From assembly GCA_018061205.1 (NCBI GenBank), contig JAGOUP010000008.1, positions 1 through 12,085 of the forward strand: 12,085 nt of DNA. The letters run 5' to 3'. The number at the start of each line of letters is the position of its first letter. Positions within the stretch are counted from its first letter, which is position 1. The notes under the pieces were generated by a model. That model searched no databases. It had not been told where the DNA came from and saw only the letters and a list, made by a program, of their open reading frames with translations. Source of the DNA: Candidatus Levyibacteriota bacterium. GTDB lineage: Bacteria > Patescibacteriota > Microgenomatia > Levybacterales > UBA12049. Both the position numbers and the translations under genes were made by a program. Below, in pieces: positions 1 to 5,659 of the stretch.

Positions 1-39
1 ACCCATAACCCATAACCCATAACCCATAACCCATAACCA
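1..39. repeat. Heptamer tandem repeat (ACCCATA)n
   Basis: Five perfect head-to-tail copies of the 7-bp unit ACCCATA fill positions 1-35, followed by a partial copy (ACCA). The array runs off the left edge, so its full length is unknown. The unit is far too short for CRISPR and has no spacers. It resembles the short tandemly repeated heptamers known from cyanobacteria and other bacteria. A second heptamer array with a different unit lies inside pgk at 11798-11825. Confidence 0.9.
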
Positions 40-63
40 TGAACTAACTAATTGCTCCATATC

Positions 64-91
64 TTGCAAATCTCCAAACCTGTGCTATACT
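64..91 (+). promoter_or_regulatory. Sigma70-like extended -10 promoter for the LytR_C gene
   Basis: A -35-like TTGCAA (64-69), a 16-bp spacer and a -10 TATACT (86-91) preceded by TGC (83-85) form a good extended -10 promoter. The predicted transcription start is near 98, about 20 nt upstream of the ATG at 118. This argues for that ATG rather than the in-frame TTG at 52, which lies upstream of the promoter. Confidence 0.6.
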
Positions 92-117
92 CCAAACAGC
101 CAACTGATTGTCAATGT

Positions 118-690
118 ATGGATGATACAGCCTACCAAACACCCTTTATTGAAGGACGTCGAAGACGTTCCTCGAAAAAACGAATGATTGTGAGTATCAT
201 TGTGGTATTTGTACTTATTTTAGTAGGTATTGGTGGCATACAATTTTTTGCTAATTCTTCAAATAGTACGCCTTCTGTGACGCCAACACCCATGCCAACA
301 ACAGTTGCATTTCCGACAGATACGCCAACACCAACTGCTTCTCCAACTGCTGGATTGACACCCTCTCCTACGCCAAAACAGTCCTCAATTGATACAAAAA
401 CAAAACTTGATAGAAAAAATCTTCGTGTGATGGTAGAAAACGGCAGTGGTGTTGTCGGGGCTGCAAATAAAACAGCGAGTCTTTTAAAAACAGTAGGGTA
501 TGTTGTGACCGGCACACAAAATGCAGATGCGTTTACCTATGAGGATGTTACTATTTCTGTCAAAGCAGACAAAGCAGCATACCTACCCATATTGAAACAA
601 GATTTGGAATCTGAATATACAGTAGGTAGCACGAACACAACCCTCGGTGCTTCTTCCTCAGCCGATGCAGTTGTGATTGTAGGAAAGTAA
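118..690 (+). CDS. Membrane-anchored LytR_C-domain protein
   Basis: A 190-residue protein. A basic cytoplasmic stretch (RRRRSSKKR, about 14-22) precedes one membrane helix (about 23-45), then a Pro/Thr/Ser-rich linker with repeated TPTP (about 46-99), then a C-terminal domain (about 101-190). That domain matches the LytR_C family: a strand with the VENGSG motif (about 106-111), a helix with A..L, GYVV, and a closing strand ADAVVIVGK. LytR_C is found C-terminal to LytR-CpsA-Psr enzymes or alone on a membrane anchor. The LCP catalytic domain is absent, so this is the stand-alone form, probably outside the membrane in or near the wall. ATG 118 is preferred because a promoter sits at 64-91, although no clear Shine-Dalgarno is seen. 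Function in the family is not well defined; a cell-envelope role is inferred. Confidence 0.75.
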   Translation: MDDTAYQTPFIEGRRRRSSKKRMIVSIIVVFVLILVGIGGIQFFANSSNSTPSVTPTPMPTTVAFPTDTPTPTASPTAGLTPSPTPKQSSIDTKTKLDRKNLRVMVENGSGVVGAANKTASLLKTVGYVVTGTQNADAFTYEDVTISVKADKAAYLPILKQDLESEYTVGSTNTTLGASSSADAVVIVGK

Positions 691-701
691 GTGTTTGCCT
701 T

Positions 702-747
702 GTCATTCTGAATACCCGAAGGGCATCTTCGACTTTTTTCAGAATCT
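702..747 (+). repeat. REP-like palindromic repeat, long variant
   Basis: Starts GTCATTCTGAA (702-712) and ends TTCAGAATCT (738-747), the same termini as the other REP-like copies in this window. The middle is longer (46 nt in all against 26) and holds its own small inverted repeat CGAAG/CTTCG. It lies 11 bp after the stop of the LytR_C gene. Confidence 0.7.
717..739 (+). terminator. Possible intrinsic terminator inside the REP copy
   Basis: CGAAG (717-721), loop GGCAT, CTTCG (727-731), then AC and six T (734-739). The 5-bp stem is short but the T run is in the right place to end the LytR_C transcript. The REP ends (CTGAA/TTCAG) could lengthen the structure. Weak evidence. Confidence 0.35.
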
Positions 748-803
748 CAATCTGATAAACTGGTAATGAGAAATTGTTATTTAGAATTTCCTGAAAGGAT
801 GTT

Positions 804-1154
804 ATGGCACAAACACATTATGGGGGTCTTATTTGGACCAATCACGTTTTAGAGCGACTCTTGCAAAGAGGCATATCCCAGGCAAATGCACTGACTGCGT
901 TTCGAAACCCTGATACAACAACTCCTGGTAAAAATCCTGGATCTATCGAAGTAGTGAAATACTTTGGAACCTCTCGAGTCACACTCATCGGAAAAGAAAA
1001 TGAAAAAAGAGAATGGATCATTATTTCAGCGTGGGTGGATCCACCACTTCCTGGTTCTCCTGATGATCGCAAACAACGCTCATACCAACAATATAAAAAC
1101 GCGAGTGGGTGGAGAAAAATTTTGTTAGCAATAAAAAGACAAATAGGGTTTTAG
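804..1154 (+). CDS. Small DUF4258-like protein
   Basis: A 116-residue soluble protein. ATG 804 is preceded by AAGGA (795-799) at a spacing of 4 nt. The N-terminal half has the look of DUF4258: WTNHVLERLLQRGIS (about 11-25) with His14, Arg18 and Arg22, followed by a helix ending in NP, then strands (EVVKYFG, RVTLIGKE, WIIISAW; about 49-77). Such small folds resemble RelE/BrnT-like toxins. No partner antitoxin gene adjoins it, so a toxin role is not supported. The C-terminus (about 88-116) is basic. No signal peptide or membrane helix is seen. The assignment is by pattern memory and moderately sure at best; the reading frame itself is convincing. Confidence 0.6.
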   Translation: MAQTHYGGLIWTNHVLERLLQRGISQANALTAFRNPDTTTPGKNPGSIEVVKYFGTSRVTLIGKENEKREWIIISAWVDPPLPGSPDDRKQRSYQQYKNASGWRKILLAIKRQIGF

Positions 1155-1191
1155 TATATTCATGTCATCTCGTAGACCGTTAGGTTTAGGG

Positions 1192-1211
1192 CTGAATTCA
1201 TTTCAGGATCT
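1192..1211 (+). repeat. Partial or diverged REP-like repeat
   Basis: CTGAATTCATTTCAGGATCT matches the right three quarters of the 26-nt REP unit. The left GTCATC motif may be the one at 1164-1169, displaced by about 22 bp, giving a long variant like that at 702-747. It sits in the 70-bp gap between convergent genes (ends 1154 and 1225). The CTGAA/TTCAG arms could form a small hairpin. Nothing else is seen in this gap. Confidence 0.6.
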
Positions 1212-1224
1212 AATAATTCTTCTT

Positions 1225-1575
1225 TTAAGGTATTATTGTCCCTTCTACGACTTCTATTTCCATATGCTCATGAAGGAGGCGCAAATTTTTACTATTTGCC
1301 TTATAAAAAATATCTGATACGTCTCCCAAAATAGGTATGAGACCGATGAGAAAATCAGTGATAATATTTCGTATCATCGTTTCTTTTTTGTTTTGTGGAA
1401 GCCCAAGCATATGCGCAATAAAAAAGATGTAGACAGAAAGCCCTAGAGATAAAAAATCACCAAAAAAAGGGATAATACCGAGTATTGGATCCAGTCCAAA
1501 ACGCACCTTTCCTATCTTGAACTGCTCATCCAAAAGATGTGTTAAAAACGTCGCAATTTGTAAATGAAAATTCAT
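1225..1575 (-). CDS. DUF4112 family membrane protein
   Basis: A 116-residue protein matching DUF4112: two copies of a hydrophobic hairpin with the motif G-(I/L)-IP-x-x-GD. The first is FGLDPILGIIPFFGD (about 26-40) and the second DFLIGLIPILGDVSD (about 74-88), followed by the family's FYKANSKN and LL tail (about 90-101). Membrane segments are probably at about 27-58 and 70-88. Biochemical function is unknown for the family. The start at 1575 leaves only a weak GAG-containing Shine-Dalgarno, and a REP copy (1590-1615) lies 14 bp upstream. It is divergent from the DUF192 gene and convergent with the DUF4258-like gene. No sign of truncation. Confidence 0.8.
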   Translation of the reverse strand: MNFHLQIATFLTHLLDEQFKIGKVRFGLDPILGIIPFFGDFLSLGLSVYIFFIAHMLGLPQNKKETMIRNIITDFLIGLIPILGDVSDIFYKANSKNLRLLHEHMEIEVVEGTIIP

Positions 1576-1589
1576 AATCTACTCTCGTT

Positions 1590-1615
1590 GTCATCCTGAA
1601 CTTGTTTCAGGATCT
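1590..1615 (+). repeat. REP-like repeat, single 26-nt unit
   Basis: Begins GTCATCCTGAAC and ends TTTCAGGATCT, with inverted arms CCTGAA/TTCAGG around a short loop. It is identical over 26 nt to the left arm of the REPIN at 11464-11489. It occupies much of the 65-bp gap between the divergent DUF4112 and DUF192 genes. A -10-like TATTAT follows at 1635-1640. Confidence 0.85.
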
Positions 1616-1640
1616 CTAATCCCTAATTTTCCTGTATTAT

Positions 1641-1958
1641 ATGTCTATGAAAACACTTCATGTCACAGAAGCTAAGACTTTCTGGCAGTCTGTTCGTGGC
1701 CTCATCGGTTATAAACACCCCAAGGAATTATTGCTCAAAACCCGCTGGGGTATCCATACCTTTGGGGTTTTCTTTCCTATTGATATCCTTATTATAAATG
1801 ATCAATACAGAGTAATGCGATTAAAAAAATCTCTTCACCCCAACAGAATCTTTTTCTGGCCACCAAAGTGGGCAATTGTGGTAGAGTTACCAACAGGTAC
1901 AATTGCCCAAAAAAATATCCGCATCGGTGACCAACTCAAGATTATTTTGTCATCCTGA
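1641..1958 (+). CDS. DUF192 family protein
   Basis: A 105-residue protein covering the DUF192 domain: RGLIGYKHPKELLLKTRWG (about 19-37), IHTFGVFFPIDILIIND (about 38-54, the family's core strand with P-(I/L)-D), then the late motif VELPTGTIAQ (about 81-90) and IRIGDQL (about 93-99). There is no signal peptide, so this is a cytoplasmic form. The molecular function of DUF192 is not established. ATG 1641 and ATG 1647 are both possible; the -10-like TATTAT at 1635-1640 would start transcription near 1647 and favour a leaderless second ATG. The final Leu-Ser-Ser and stop codon lie in the downstream REP copy, so the natural C-terminus has probably been overwritten or trimmed by the repeat. Confidence 0.8.
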   Translation: MSMKTLHVTEAKTFWQSVRGLIGYKHPKELLLKTRWGIHTFGVFFPIDILIINDQYRVMRLKKSLHPNRIFFWPPKWAIVVELPTGTIAQKNIRIGDQLKIILSS

Positions 1959-1974
1959 ATTTATTTCAGGATCT
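1949..1974 (+). repeat. REP-like repeat forming the 3' end of the DUF192 gene
   Basis: A 26-nt unit, GTCATCCTGAATTT...CAGGATCT, with arms CCTGAA/TTCAGG. Its first ten bases supply the last codons (TCA TCC) and the TGA stop of the DUF192 gene. The remaining bases fill most of the 23-bp gap to the convergent glycine-zipper gene. Confidence 0.85.
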
Positions 1975-1981
1975 AGTAAGT

Positions 1982-2272
1982 TTAGTTCGCTCTTTTTTTA
2001 CTCACTTTTTTTGTCTTGCGTATGCTTTTTGCAGGTTTTGCTTCCTCAATTAGACCTGTTGTATCTTCAGACATTGTTTGGATTTCTTCGAGTGCGCGCC
2101 CAACATATCTTTTCAAATCTTCCACTTTTTGCAAAATCATTTTTCGTCGATCTTTATCAGAAAGTGCGATACCTGCAGCAGCACCGACCATGCCGCCAAC
2201 AACAGCACCAACTGCTCCTGCAGTTGTATTATTCATACCCATTTTTTTCTGTGTATCATATGGTTTATTCAT
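1982..2272 (-). CDS. Small glycine-zipper (YtxH-like) membrane protein
   Basis: A 96-residue protein. After a short polar N-terminus comes one Gly/Ala-rich membrane helix with glycine-zipper spacing (about 17-37: GAVGAVVGGMVGAAAG within it), then an amphipathic, charged helix (about 39-70, with Lys/Arg/Glu heptad-like spacing), then a very basic tail (KSIRKTKKVSKKR, about 82-94). This matches the layout of YtxH-type small membrane proteins. Role unknown. A strong AGGAGG (2281-2286, minus strand) lies 8 nt before the ATG at 2272. It is divergent from the PfkB gene across a 139-bp gap and converges on DUF192. Confidence 0.7.
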   Translation of the reverse strand: MNKPYDTQKKMGMNNTTAGAVGAVVGGMVGAAAGIALSDKDRRKMILQKVEDLKRYVGRALEEIQTMSEDTTGLIEEAKPAKSIRKTKKVSKKRAN

Positions 2273-2280
2273 CTAGTCAT

Positions 2281-2286
2281 CCTCCT
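2281..2286 (-). promoter_or_regulatory. Strong Shine-Dalgarno of the glycine-zipper gene
   Basis: AGGAGG on the minus strand, 8 nt from the ATG at 2272. It is the strongest ribosome binding site in the window, in contrast with several neighbours that have none. Upstream on the minus strand a TAAAAT is a candidate -10, with a TTGATG 19 nt further up; this promoter is uncertain. Confidence 0.75.
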
Positions 2287-2374
2287 TTCTATTTGTCTTA
2301 TGTGTCCTATTAGTCTTATTCATTTTAAACAACAATTGTAAGCAATCATCAATAGCGATGTAAGAATGGCGTAA

Positions 2375-2403
2375 TAAACAATAAAGAGAAAATATGATAT
2401 GAT
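2375..2403 (+). promoter_or_regulatory. Promoter of the sugar-phosphate cluster
   Basis: A -35-like TAAACA (2375-2380), 17-bp spacer and -10 TATGAT (2398-2403) preceded by TGA (extended -10). The predicted start of transcription is near 2410, only about 2 nt before the ATG at 2412, so the mRNA would be nearly leaderless. This fits the absence of a Shine-Dalgarno next to that ATG. Confidence 0.5.
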
Positions 2404-2411
2404 AATTGGCA

Positions 2412-3401
2412 ATGACGCATGATGTGGTAACCATAGGGAATGGCCTTATTGATGCATTTATGGCACTGGACCAAACCAGTCCGTATGTGCGAGTCGATAC
2501 AGACAATCATGAATTATGTTTCAAATACGGACACAAAATTCATGTGCAACAGTGTGACTTTTTATTAGGAGGCAATGCCTGCAATGTTGGTGTCGGTTTA
2601 TCCCGCTTGGGACTCTCAACAGGATTTGTCGCCGAAATTGGTGATGATGATTTTGCACAAAAAATCCTCCATTTATTGCAAAAAGAATCACTTGATTTGT
2701 CTTTTTTACAGCAAACAAAAAACTCTTCTTCTTCTTTTGCTGTTGGTATAAATGTTGGGGGAGATAGAACCCTTTTTATAGACCATGTGCATCGAAAACA
2801 TGTATTTGATTTAGCAGCACTTGATACAAAATGGGTATATTTGACGAGTCTTGGAGAAGACTGGAAGCATGTGTATACAGAAATAGCAACGCTTTCTGCA
2901 ACGAAAAAATTTCGACTCGCGTTTAGTCCTGGTACACATCAGCTTGATGAACCGTATGCAGAGGTTGAGCAAGCATTGAAAGAAGCTGAAATGCTTTTTG
3001 TGAACAAAGAAGAAGCTATGCTTTTAGCAAAATATTTTTTACAAAAAGAAGTTTCTGACATTCCAGAACTTTTAAAACGTTTGCATGAAGTTGGTATAGG
3101 AATTGTTTCTATTACTGATGGTGCTGTTGGATCTTTTGTTATTGATGCAAAAGGAACAATCTATCAGCTTGGGCGTCTAGAGGCACTAGTAGTTGAAAAA
3201 ACAGGGGCAGGAGATGCCTATGCAACAGGATTTTTATCCGCTATTATAGAAGGAAAAGAAGTGACTGAGGCGATGCGATTTGGTGCATGTAATGCAGCAT
3301 CAGTTATTGGACAAATAGGAGCAGAAAAAGGGTTATTAACAAAAGAAGCGATGAATGACATGCTCGCGAAAAATCCAGAATACGTCCCAACAGTACTATG
3401 A
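2412..3401 (+). CDS. PfkB-family sugar kinase (IolC-like context)
   Basis: A 329-residue ribokinase-fold kinase that would transfer phosphate from ATP to a sugar. The N-terminus VVTIGNGLIDAF (about 5-16) is the usual first strand with the substrate Asp14. The PfkB signature 1 GGNACNVGVGLSRLG is at about 53-67. An NxxE motif (N198-E201) is present, then ITDGAVGS (about 234-241), and signature 2 KTGAGDAYATGF (about 263-274) with the catalytic base Asp268. Length is typical. The substrate cannot be read from sequence; ribokinase, fructokinase, 5-dehydro-2-deoxygluconokinase or 6-phosphofructokinase activity are options. The next gene, a DUF2090 aldolase, overlaps by 4 nt (ATGA), so translation is coupled. 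ATG 2412 is chosen over TTG 2406 because of the promoter spacing and the usual N-terminal length. Confidence 0.85.
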   Translation: MTHDVVTIGNGLIDAFMALDQTSPYVRVDTDNHELCFKYGHKIHVQQCDFLLGGNACNVGVGLSRLGLSTGFVAEIGDDDFAQKILHLLQKESLDLSFLQQTKNSSSSFAVGINVGGDRTLFIDHVHRKHVFDLAALDTKWVYLTSLGEDWKHVYTEIATLSATKKFRLAFSPGTHQLDEPYAEVEQALKEAEMLFVNKEEAMLLAKYFLQKEVSDIPELLKRLHEVGIGIVSITDGAVGSFVIDAKGTIYQLGRLEALVVEKTGAGDAYATGFLSAIIEGKEVTEAMRFGACNAASVIGQIGAEKGLLTKEAMNDMLAKNPEYVPTVL

Positions 3402-4324
3402 ATACGTTAGGTTATATAAAACCATTATACATTCTTCCTTTTGACCATAAAACCTCGCTTATCAAAAAATTGTTTGGGTATGATTATGCGACGTTGACTG
3501 AGCAACAGAGAGCAGATGTCGAAAAATCTCGCATGATGACATATGAAGGAGCGCAAAAAGCAGTAGCTATGGGTGTGCCAAAAGAAGAAGCGAGCATTTT
3601 AACTGATGAAGAATTTGGTGATGTTGTGTTACAAAAAGCCAAGGAAGCAGGTTTTGTGACGATCTTAACAACAGAAAAAAGTGGCCAAGAGGAATTTACC
3701 TTTGAATATGGTGATGATTGGCAATCCCACATAGAAAAATATCAACCGACGTTTGTTAAAGCATTGATTCGGTATAACCCCGAAGCAGATAAAGCTCGCA
3801 ATGAAAAACAGTTAGCGCAACTAAAAGTGTTTGCAGATTATGCACATGAACATGTTTATAAAGTATTGTTTGAACCATTGATTCCGGCGACCGCTGAGCA
3901 ATTACAAAAAGTTGCTGGAGATAAAATCAGGTATGACACAGAGCTTCGCCCAGATTTGACTGTACAAATGATCAAAGAATTCCAAGATGCAGGAGTTGAA
4001 ACAGATATTTGGAAAATAGAAGGATTTACTGAAAGCAGTGCATATGAAAAAGTCGTTGCACAAGCAAGGAGTGGAGAAAGGAATGATGTGGGGATAGTGA
4101 TCCTGGGGAGAGGTGGCAGTATGGCTGATGTGGATAAGTGGATAACTGCGGGTGCAGTCGTTCCTGGTGTTACTGGATTTGCTGTTGGCCGAACAGTATT
4201 TTATGATCCTTTAGAAAAATTCCACAAAGGAGAAATAACAGAAGAAGCCACCATCCAACAAATAGCAGACAATTTTTATCACTTTTACCAGCTATTTGTA
4301 GAAAATTCCCATATGTCATCCTGA
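3398..4324 (+). CDS. DUF2090 (IolC C-terminal type) aldolase
   Basis: A 308-residue TIM-barrel aldolase-like protein. It follows the DUF2090 pattern from end to end: LYILPFDHKTS (about 10-20), the DEEFG segment (70-74), TEKSGQEEFTFEYGDD (about 92-107), VKALIRYNP (about 120-128), FEPLIPA (about 158-164), WKIEGF (205-210), VILGRGG (234-240) and GFAVGRTVF (260-268). In Proteobacteria this domain is fused behind the PfkB domain of IolC and is assigned as 5-dehydro-2-deoxyphosphogluconate aldolase. Its likeness to class I LacD-type aldolases makes Lys206 of WKIEG a Schiff-base candidate (inference). Here it is a separate gene overlapping the kinase by 4 nt. No inositol-degradation genes are nearby, so another phosphosugar, such as fructose 1,6-bisphosphate, is equally possible. 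The last residues Met-Ser-Ser and the stop are contributed by a REPIN. Confidence 0.8.
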   Translation: MNTLGYIKPLYILPFDHKTSLIKKLFGYDYATLTEQQRADVEKSRMMTYEGAQKAVAMGVPKEEASILTDEEFGDVVLQKAKEAGFVTILTTEKSGQEEFTFEYGDDWQSHIEKYQPTFVKALIRYNPEADKARNEKQLAQLKVFADYAHEHVYKVLFEPLIPATAEQLQKVAGDKIRYDTELRPDLTVQMIKEFQDAGVETDIWKIEGFTESSAYEKVVAQARSGERNDVGIVILGRGGSMADVDKWITAGAVVPGVTGFAVGRTVFYDPLEKFHKGEITEEATIQQIADNFYHFYQLFVENSHMSS

Positions 4325-4367
4325 GTGAAACGAAGGATCTAGATTCTTCAGCAAGCTTCAGAATGAC
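4315..4367. repeat. REPIN: two inverted REP units
   Basis: Left unit 4315-4340 (GTCATCCTGAGTG...GGATCT) and right unit 4341-4367, whose reverse complement is GTCATTCTGAAGC...GAATCT, abut with no spacer. The whole can fold as one long hairpin ending in GTCAT/ATGAC. Its left end supplies the TGA stop (4322-4324) of the aldolase gene. Its right end is 8 nt from the rpiB ATG. It therefore fills the gap inside the operon. Confidence 0.85.
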
Positions 4368-4375
4368 AAACAGTT

Positions 4376-4879
4376 ATGAAAATATATCTTGGTACCGATC
4401 ATGCAGGATTAGCATTAAAAGACAAAGTAAAAGAAGTGCTTTTAGAAAAAGGCTATGCTGTTGAGGATTGTGGGGCGCATACGTTTGATAAAAACGATGA
4501 CTACCCAGATTTTATAGGTAAAGCAGCGCAGGCAGTCTCAAAAGATGCTGGATCTATGGGTATTGTGTTTGGCGGTTCAGGACAAGGAGAAGCCATTGTT
4601 GCCAACAAGTATCCTGGTGTTCGTTGTTCACTCTTTTATACACCAGTTGTTCCGCCAGTTGCTACTGATATATCAGGAAAGGTTAGTGAAGATCCCTTTG
4701 AAATGCTCCGTTTGACTCGTGAACACAATAATGCCAACATGTTATCTCTCGGTGCCCGTTTTTTAACGCCTGACGATGCCATAAAAGCAGTCTTGACCTT
4801 CCTAGAATCACCATTCTCAAATGATGAACGTCATGTGAGGAGAATTGAAAAAGTGAAGAAGATAGAAGGCCAAGGCTAA
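4376..4879 (+). CDS. rpiB: Ribose-5-phosphate isomerase B (RpiB/LacAB family)
   Basis: A 167-residue cytosolic isomerase of the RpiB/LacA/LacB family, expected to interconvert ribose 5-phosphate and ribulose 5-phosphate. Visible motifs: IYLGTDHAGLALK (about 3-15) with Asp8-His9, the phosphate-binding GGSGQGEAIVANK (about 66-78), REHNNANMLSLGARF (about 120-134), and the C-terminal DERHVRRIEKV. The catalytic loop carries Glu in GSGQGE rather than the Cys of E. coli RpiB, the arrangement known from mycobacterial RpiB. An extra segment of about 15-20 residues (PVVPPVATDISGKVSEDPFE, about 90-109) lies before the HNNAN motif. LacA/LacB-type substrates remain possible. There is no Shine-Dalgarno; the upstream DNA is a REPIN ending 8 nt before the ATG, so translation may depend on coupling or an unstructured start. 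Confidence 0.85.
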   Translation: MKIYLGTDHAGLALKDKVKEVLLEKGYAVEDCGAHTFDKNDDYPDFIGKAAQAVSKDAGSMGIVFGGSGQGEAIVANKYPGVRCSLFYTPVVPPVATDISGKVSEDPFEMLRLTREHNNANMLSLGARFLTPDDAIKAVLTFLESPFSNDERHVRRIEKVKKIEGQG

Positions 4880-4971
4880 TTTTCAATTTGAAATTAGAAA
4901 TTTGAAATGAATGTTTAAAGTATTTAAATTTAAAACATTTAGATTTCATTAAAAATTTCAAATTGAAAATT
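4878..4971. repeat. 94-bp AT-rich element with 18-bp terminal inverted repeats
   Basis: Positions 4878-4895 (AATTTTCAATTTGAAATT) and 4954-4971 are perfect 18-bp inverted repeats. The interior has further imperfect pairing (GAAATGAATGTTTAAA against TTTAAAACATTT...TTTC). The element begins in the last two bases of the rpiB stop codon and nearly fills the 106-bp gap to rpe. It could be a MITE-like remnant or a long hairpin acting on the transcript. The sequence is very AT-rich, so some self-complementarity is expected by chance, but 18 perfect pairs is more than that. Confidence 0.75.
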
Positions 4972-4977
4972 TAAAAT
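4949..4977 (+). promoter_or_regulatory. Possible promoter for rpe
   Basis: TTAAAA (4949-4954), 17-bp spacer, TAAAAT (4972-4977). The predicted start near 4984 would leave a 2-nt leader before the ATG at 4986. This is the same -10-to-ATG spacing (8 nt) as the PfkB gene. In such AT-rich DNA matches are cheap, so support is weak. Confidence 0.3.
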
Positions 4978-4985
4978 TTTATTGT

Positions 4986-5636
4986 ATGGAAATAATACCA
5001 GGCATACTCGAAAAAGAATGGGAAGAAATTGAGAAAAAGATAGAGATATCCAGGGCTTTTGCACAGGTTATCCACATAGATATCCTCGATGGAAAATTTG
5101 CTGATAACCATACGTTTTTAGATCCTGCCCCCTTTAAAAAATATTCTTCAGAGATACTCTTCGAAGTACATATGATGGTTGAAAACCCTATCCAGTATTT
5201 ACAGCCATTTGCCGATGCAGGATTCAAGCGATTTTTAGGGCATGTCGAGCAGATGAAAGATGTTCCAGAGTTTGTTGCAAAAGCACAACTGTATGGAGAA
5301 GTAGGACTGGCCATAGATGGACCAACCCCATTGGAAAAAATGCATGTATCGTATGAGGATTTAGATAGTTTGTTGGTGATGACGATAAAAGCAGGATTTT
5401 CAGGACAGAGCTTTGACCCTGCTCATTTAGAGAAAGTCAAAAAAGCGAGACAAGCAAGTTTACGAGGGGATCAATTGAGGGAGTTCCCGATAGAAGTAGA
5501 CGGTGGTATCAATGATCTGACCATTCTAGAAGCCAAAAAAGCAGGAGCAACACGTTTCATAACCACCAGCTTCTTATTCGGAGCAGAAGACCCCAAAAAA
5601 CAATACGAAACCCTCCAAAACCTCATAAAAGAGTAA
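4986..5636 (+). CDS. rpe: Ribulose-phosphate 3-epimerase family protein, divergent
   Basis: A 216-residue TIM-barrel protein of the ribulose-phosphate 3-epimerase family, expected to interconvert ribulose 5-phosphate and xylulose 5-phosphate using a bound metal. The four metal-site residues are in place: His30 and Asp32 in HIDILDGKFADN, His62 in FEVHMMVENP, and Asp172 in IEVDGGIN. The phosphate-side loop is altered: the usual NPGFGGQ reads KAGFSGQ (about 135-141), and the usual Ser near the N-terminus (APS) is Gly in IIPGIL. Length is typical. These changes may mean a different substrate or only lineage drift. There is no Shine-Dalgarno. It is the last gene of the sugar-phosphate cluster and converges with the PBP gene, 23 bp away; no strong terminator is seen between them. 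Confidence 0.75.
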   Translation: MEIIPGILEKEWEEIEKKIEISRAFAQVIHIDILDGKFADNHTFLDPAPFKKYSSEILFEVHMMVENPIQYLQPFADAGFKRFLGHVEQMKDVPEFVAKAQLYGEVGLAIDGPTPLEKMHVSYEDLDSLLVMTIKAGFSGQSFDPAHLEKVKKARQASLRGDQLREFPIEVDGGINDLTILEAKKAGATRFITTSFLFGAEDPKKQYETLQNLIKE

Positions 5637-5659
5637 AATTTCCTAATTGAAACGAAGCG

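Noticed and set aside
1..39. Possible CRISPR array or telomere-like end
   Set aside because: The units are 7 bp with no spacers, and there is no cas gene. Telomere-like appearance alone does not support a linear end.
52..117. Upstream TTG start for the LytR_C gene
   Set aside because: The promoter at 64-91 lies downstream of this codon, and the extra residues add no domain.
804..1154. Toxin-antitoxin module around the DUF4258-like gene
   Set aside because: No small partner gene overlaps or adjoins it; the neighbours are the LytR_C gene and a convergent DUF4112 gene.
2277..2286. GTCATCCTCC as another REP copy
   Set aside because: It shares only the first eight bases with the unit; the match is explained by the Shine-Dalgarno of the minus-strand gene.
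2273..2506. Minus-strand open frame overlapping the PfkB start
   Set aside because: It runs antisense through the promoter and first codons of a well-supported kinase gene, and its protein resembles no family I know.
2412..4324. Recoding of TGA as glycine (code 25)
   Set aside because: TGA ends the PfkB, aldolase and DUF192 genes at the expected family lengths, and the next gene starts at the PfkB TGA, so TGA is a real stop here.
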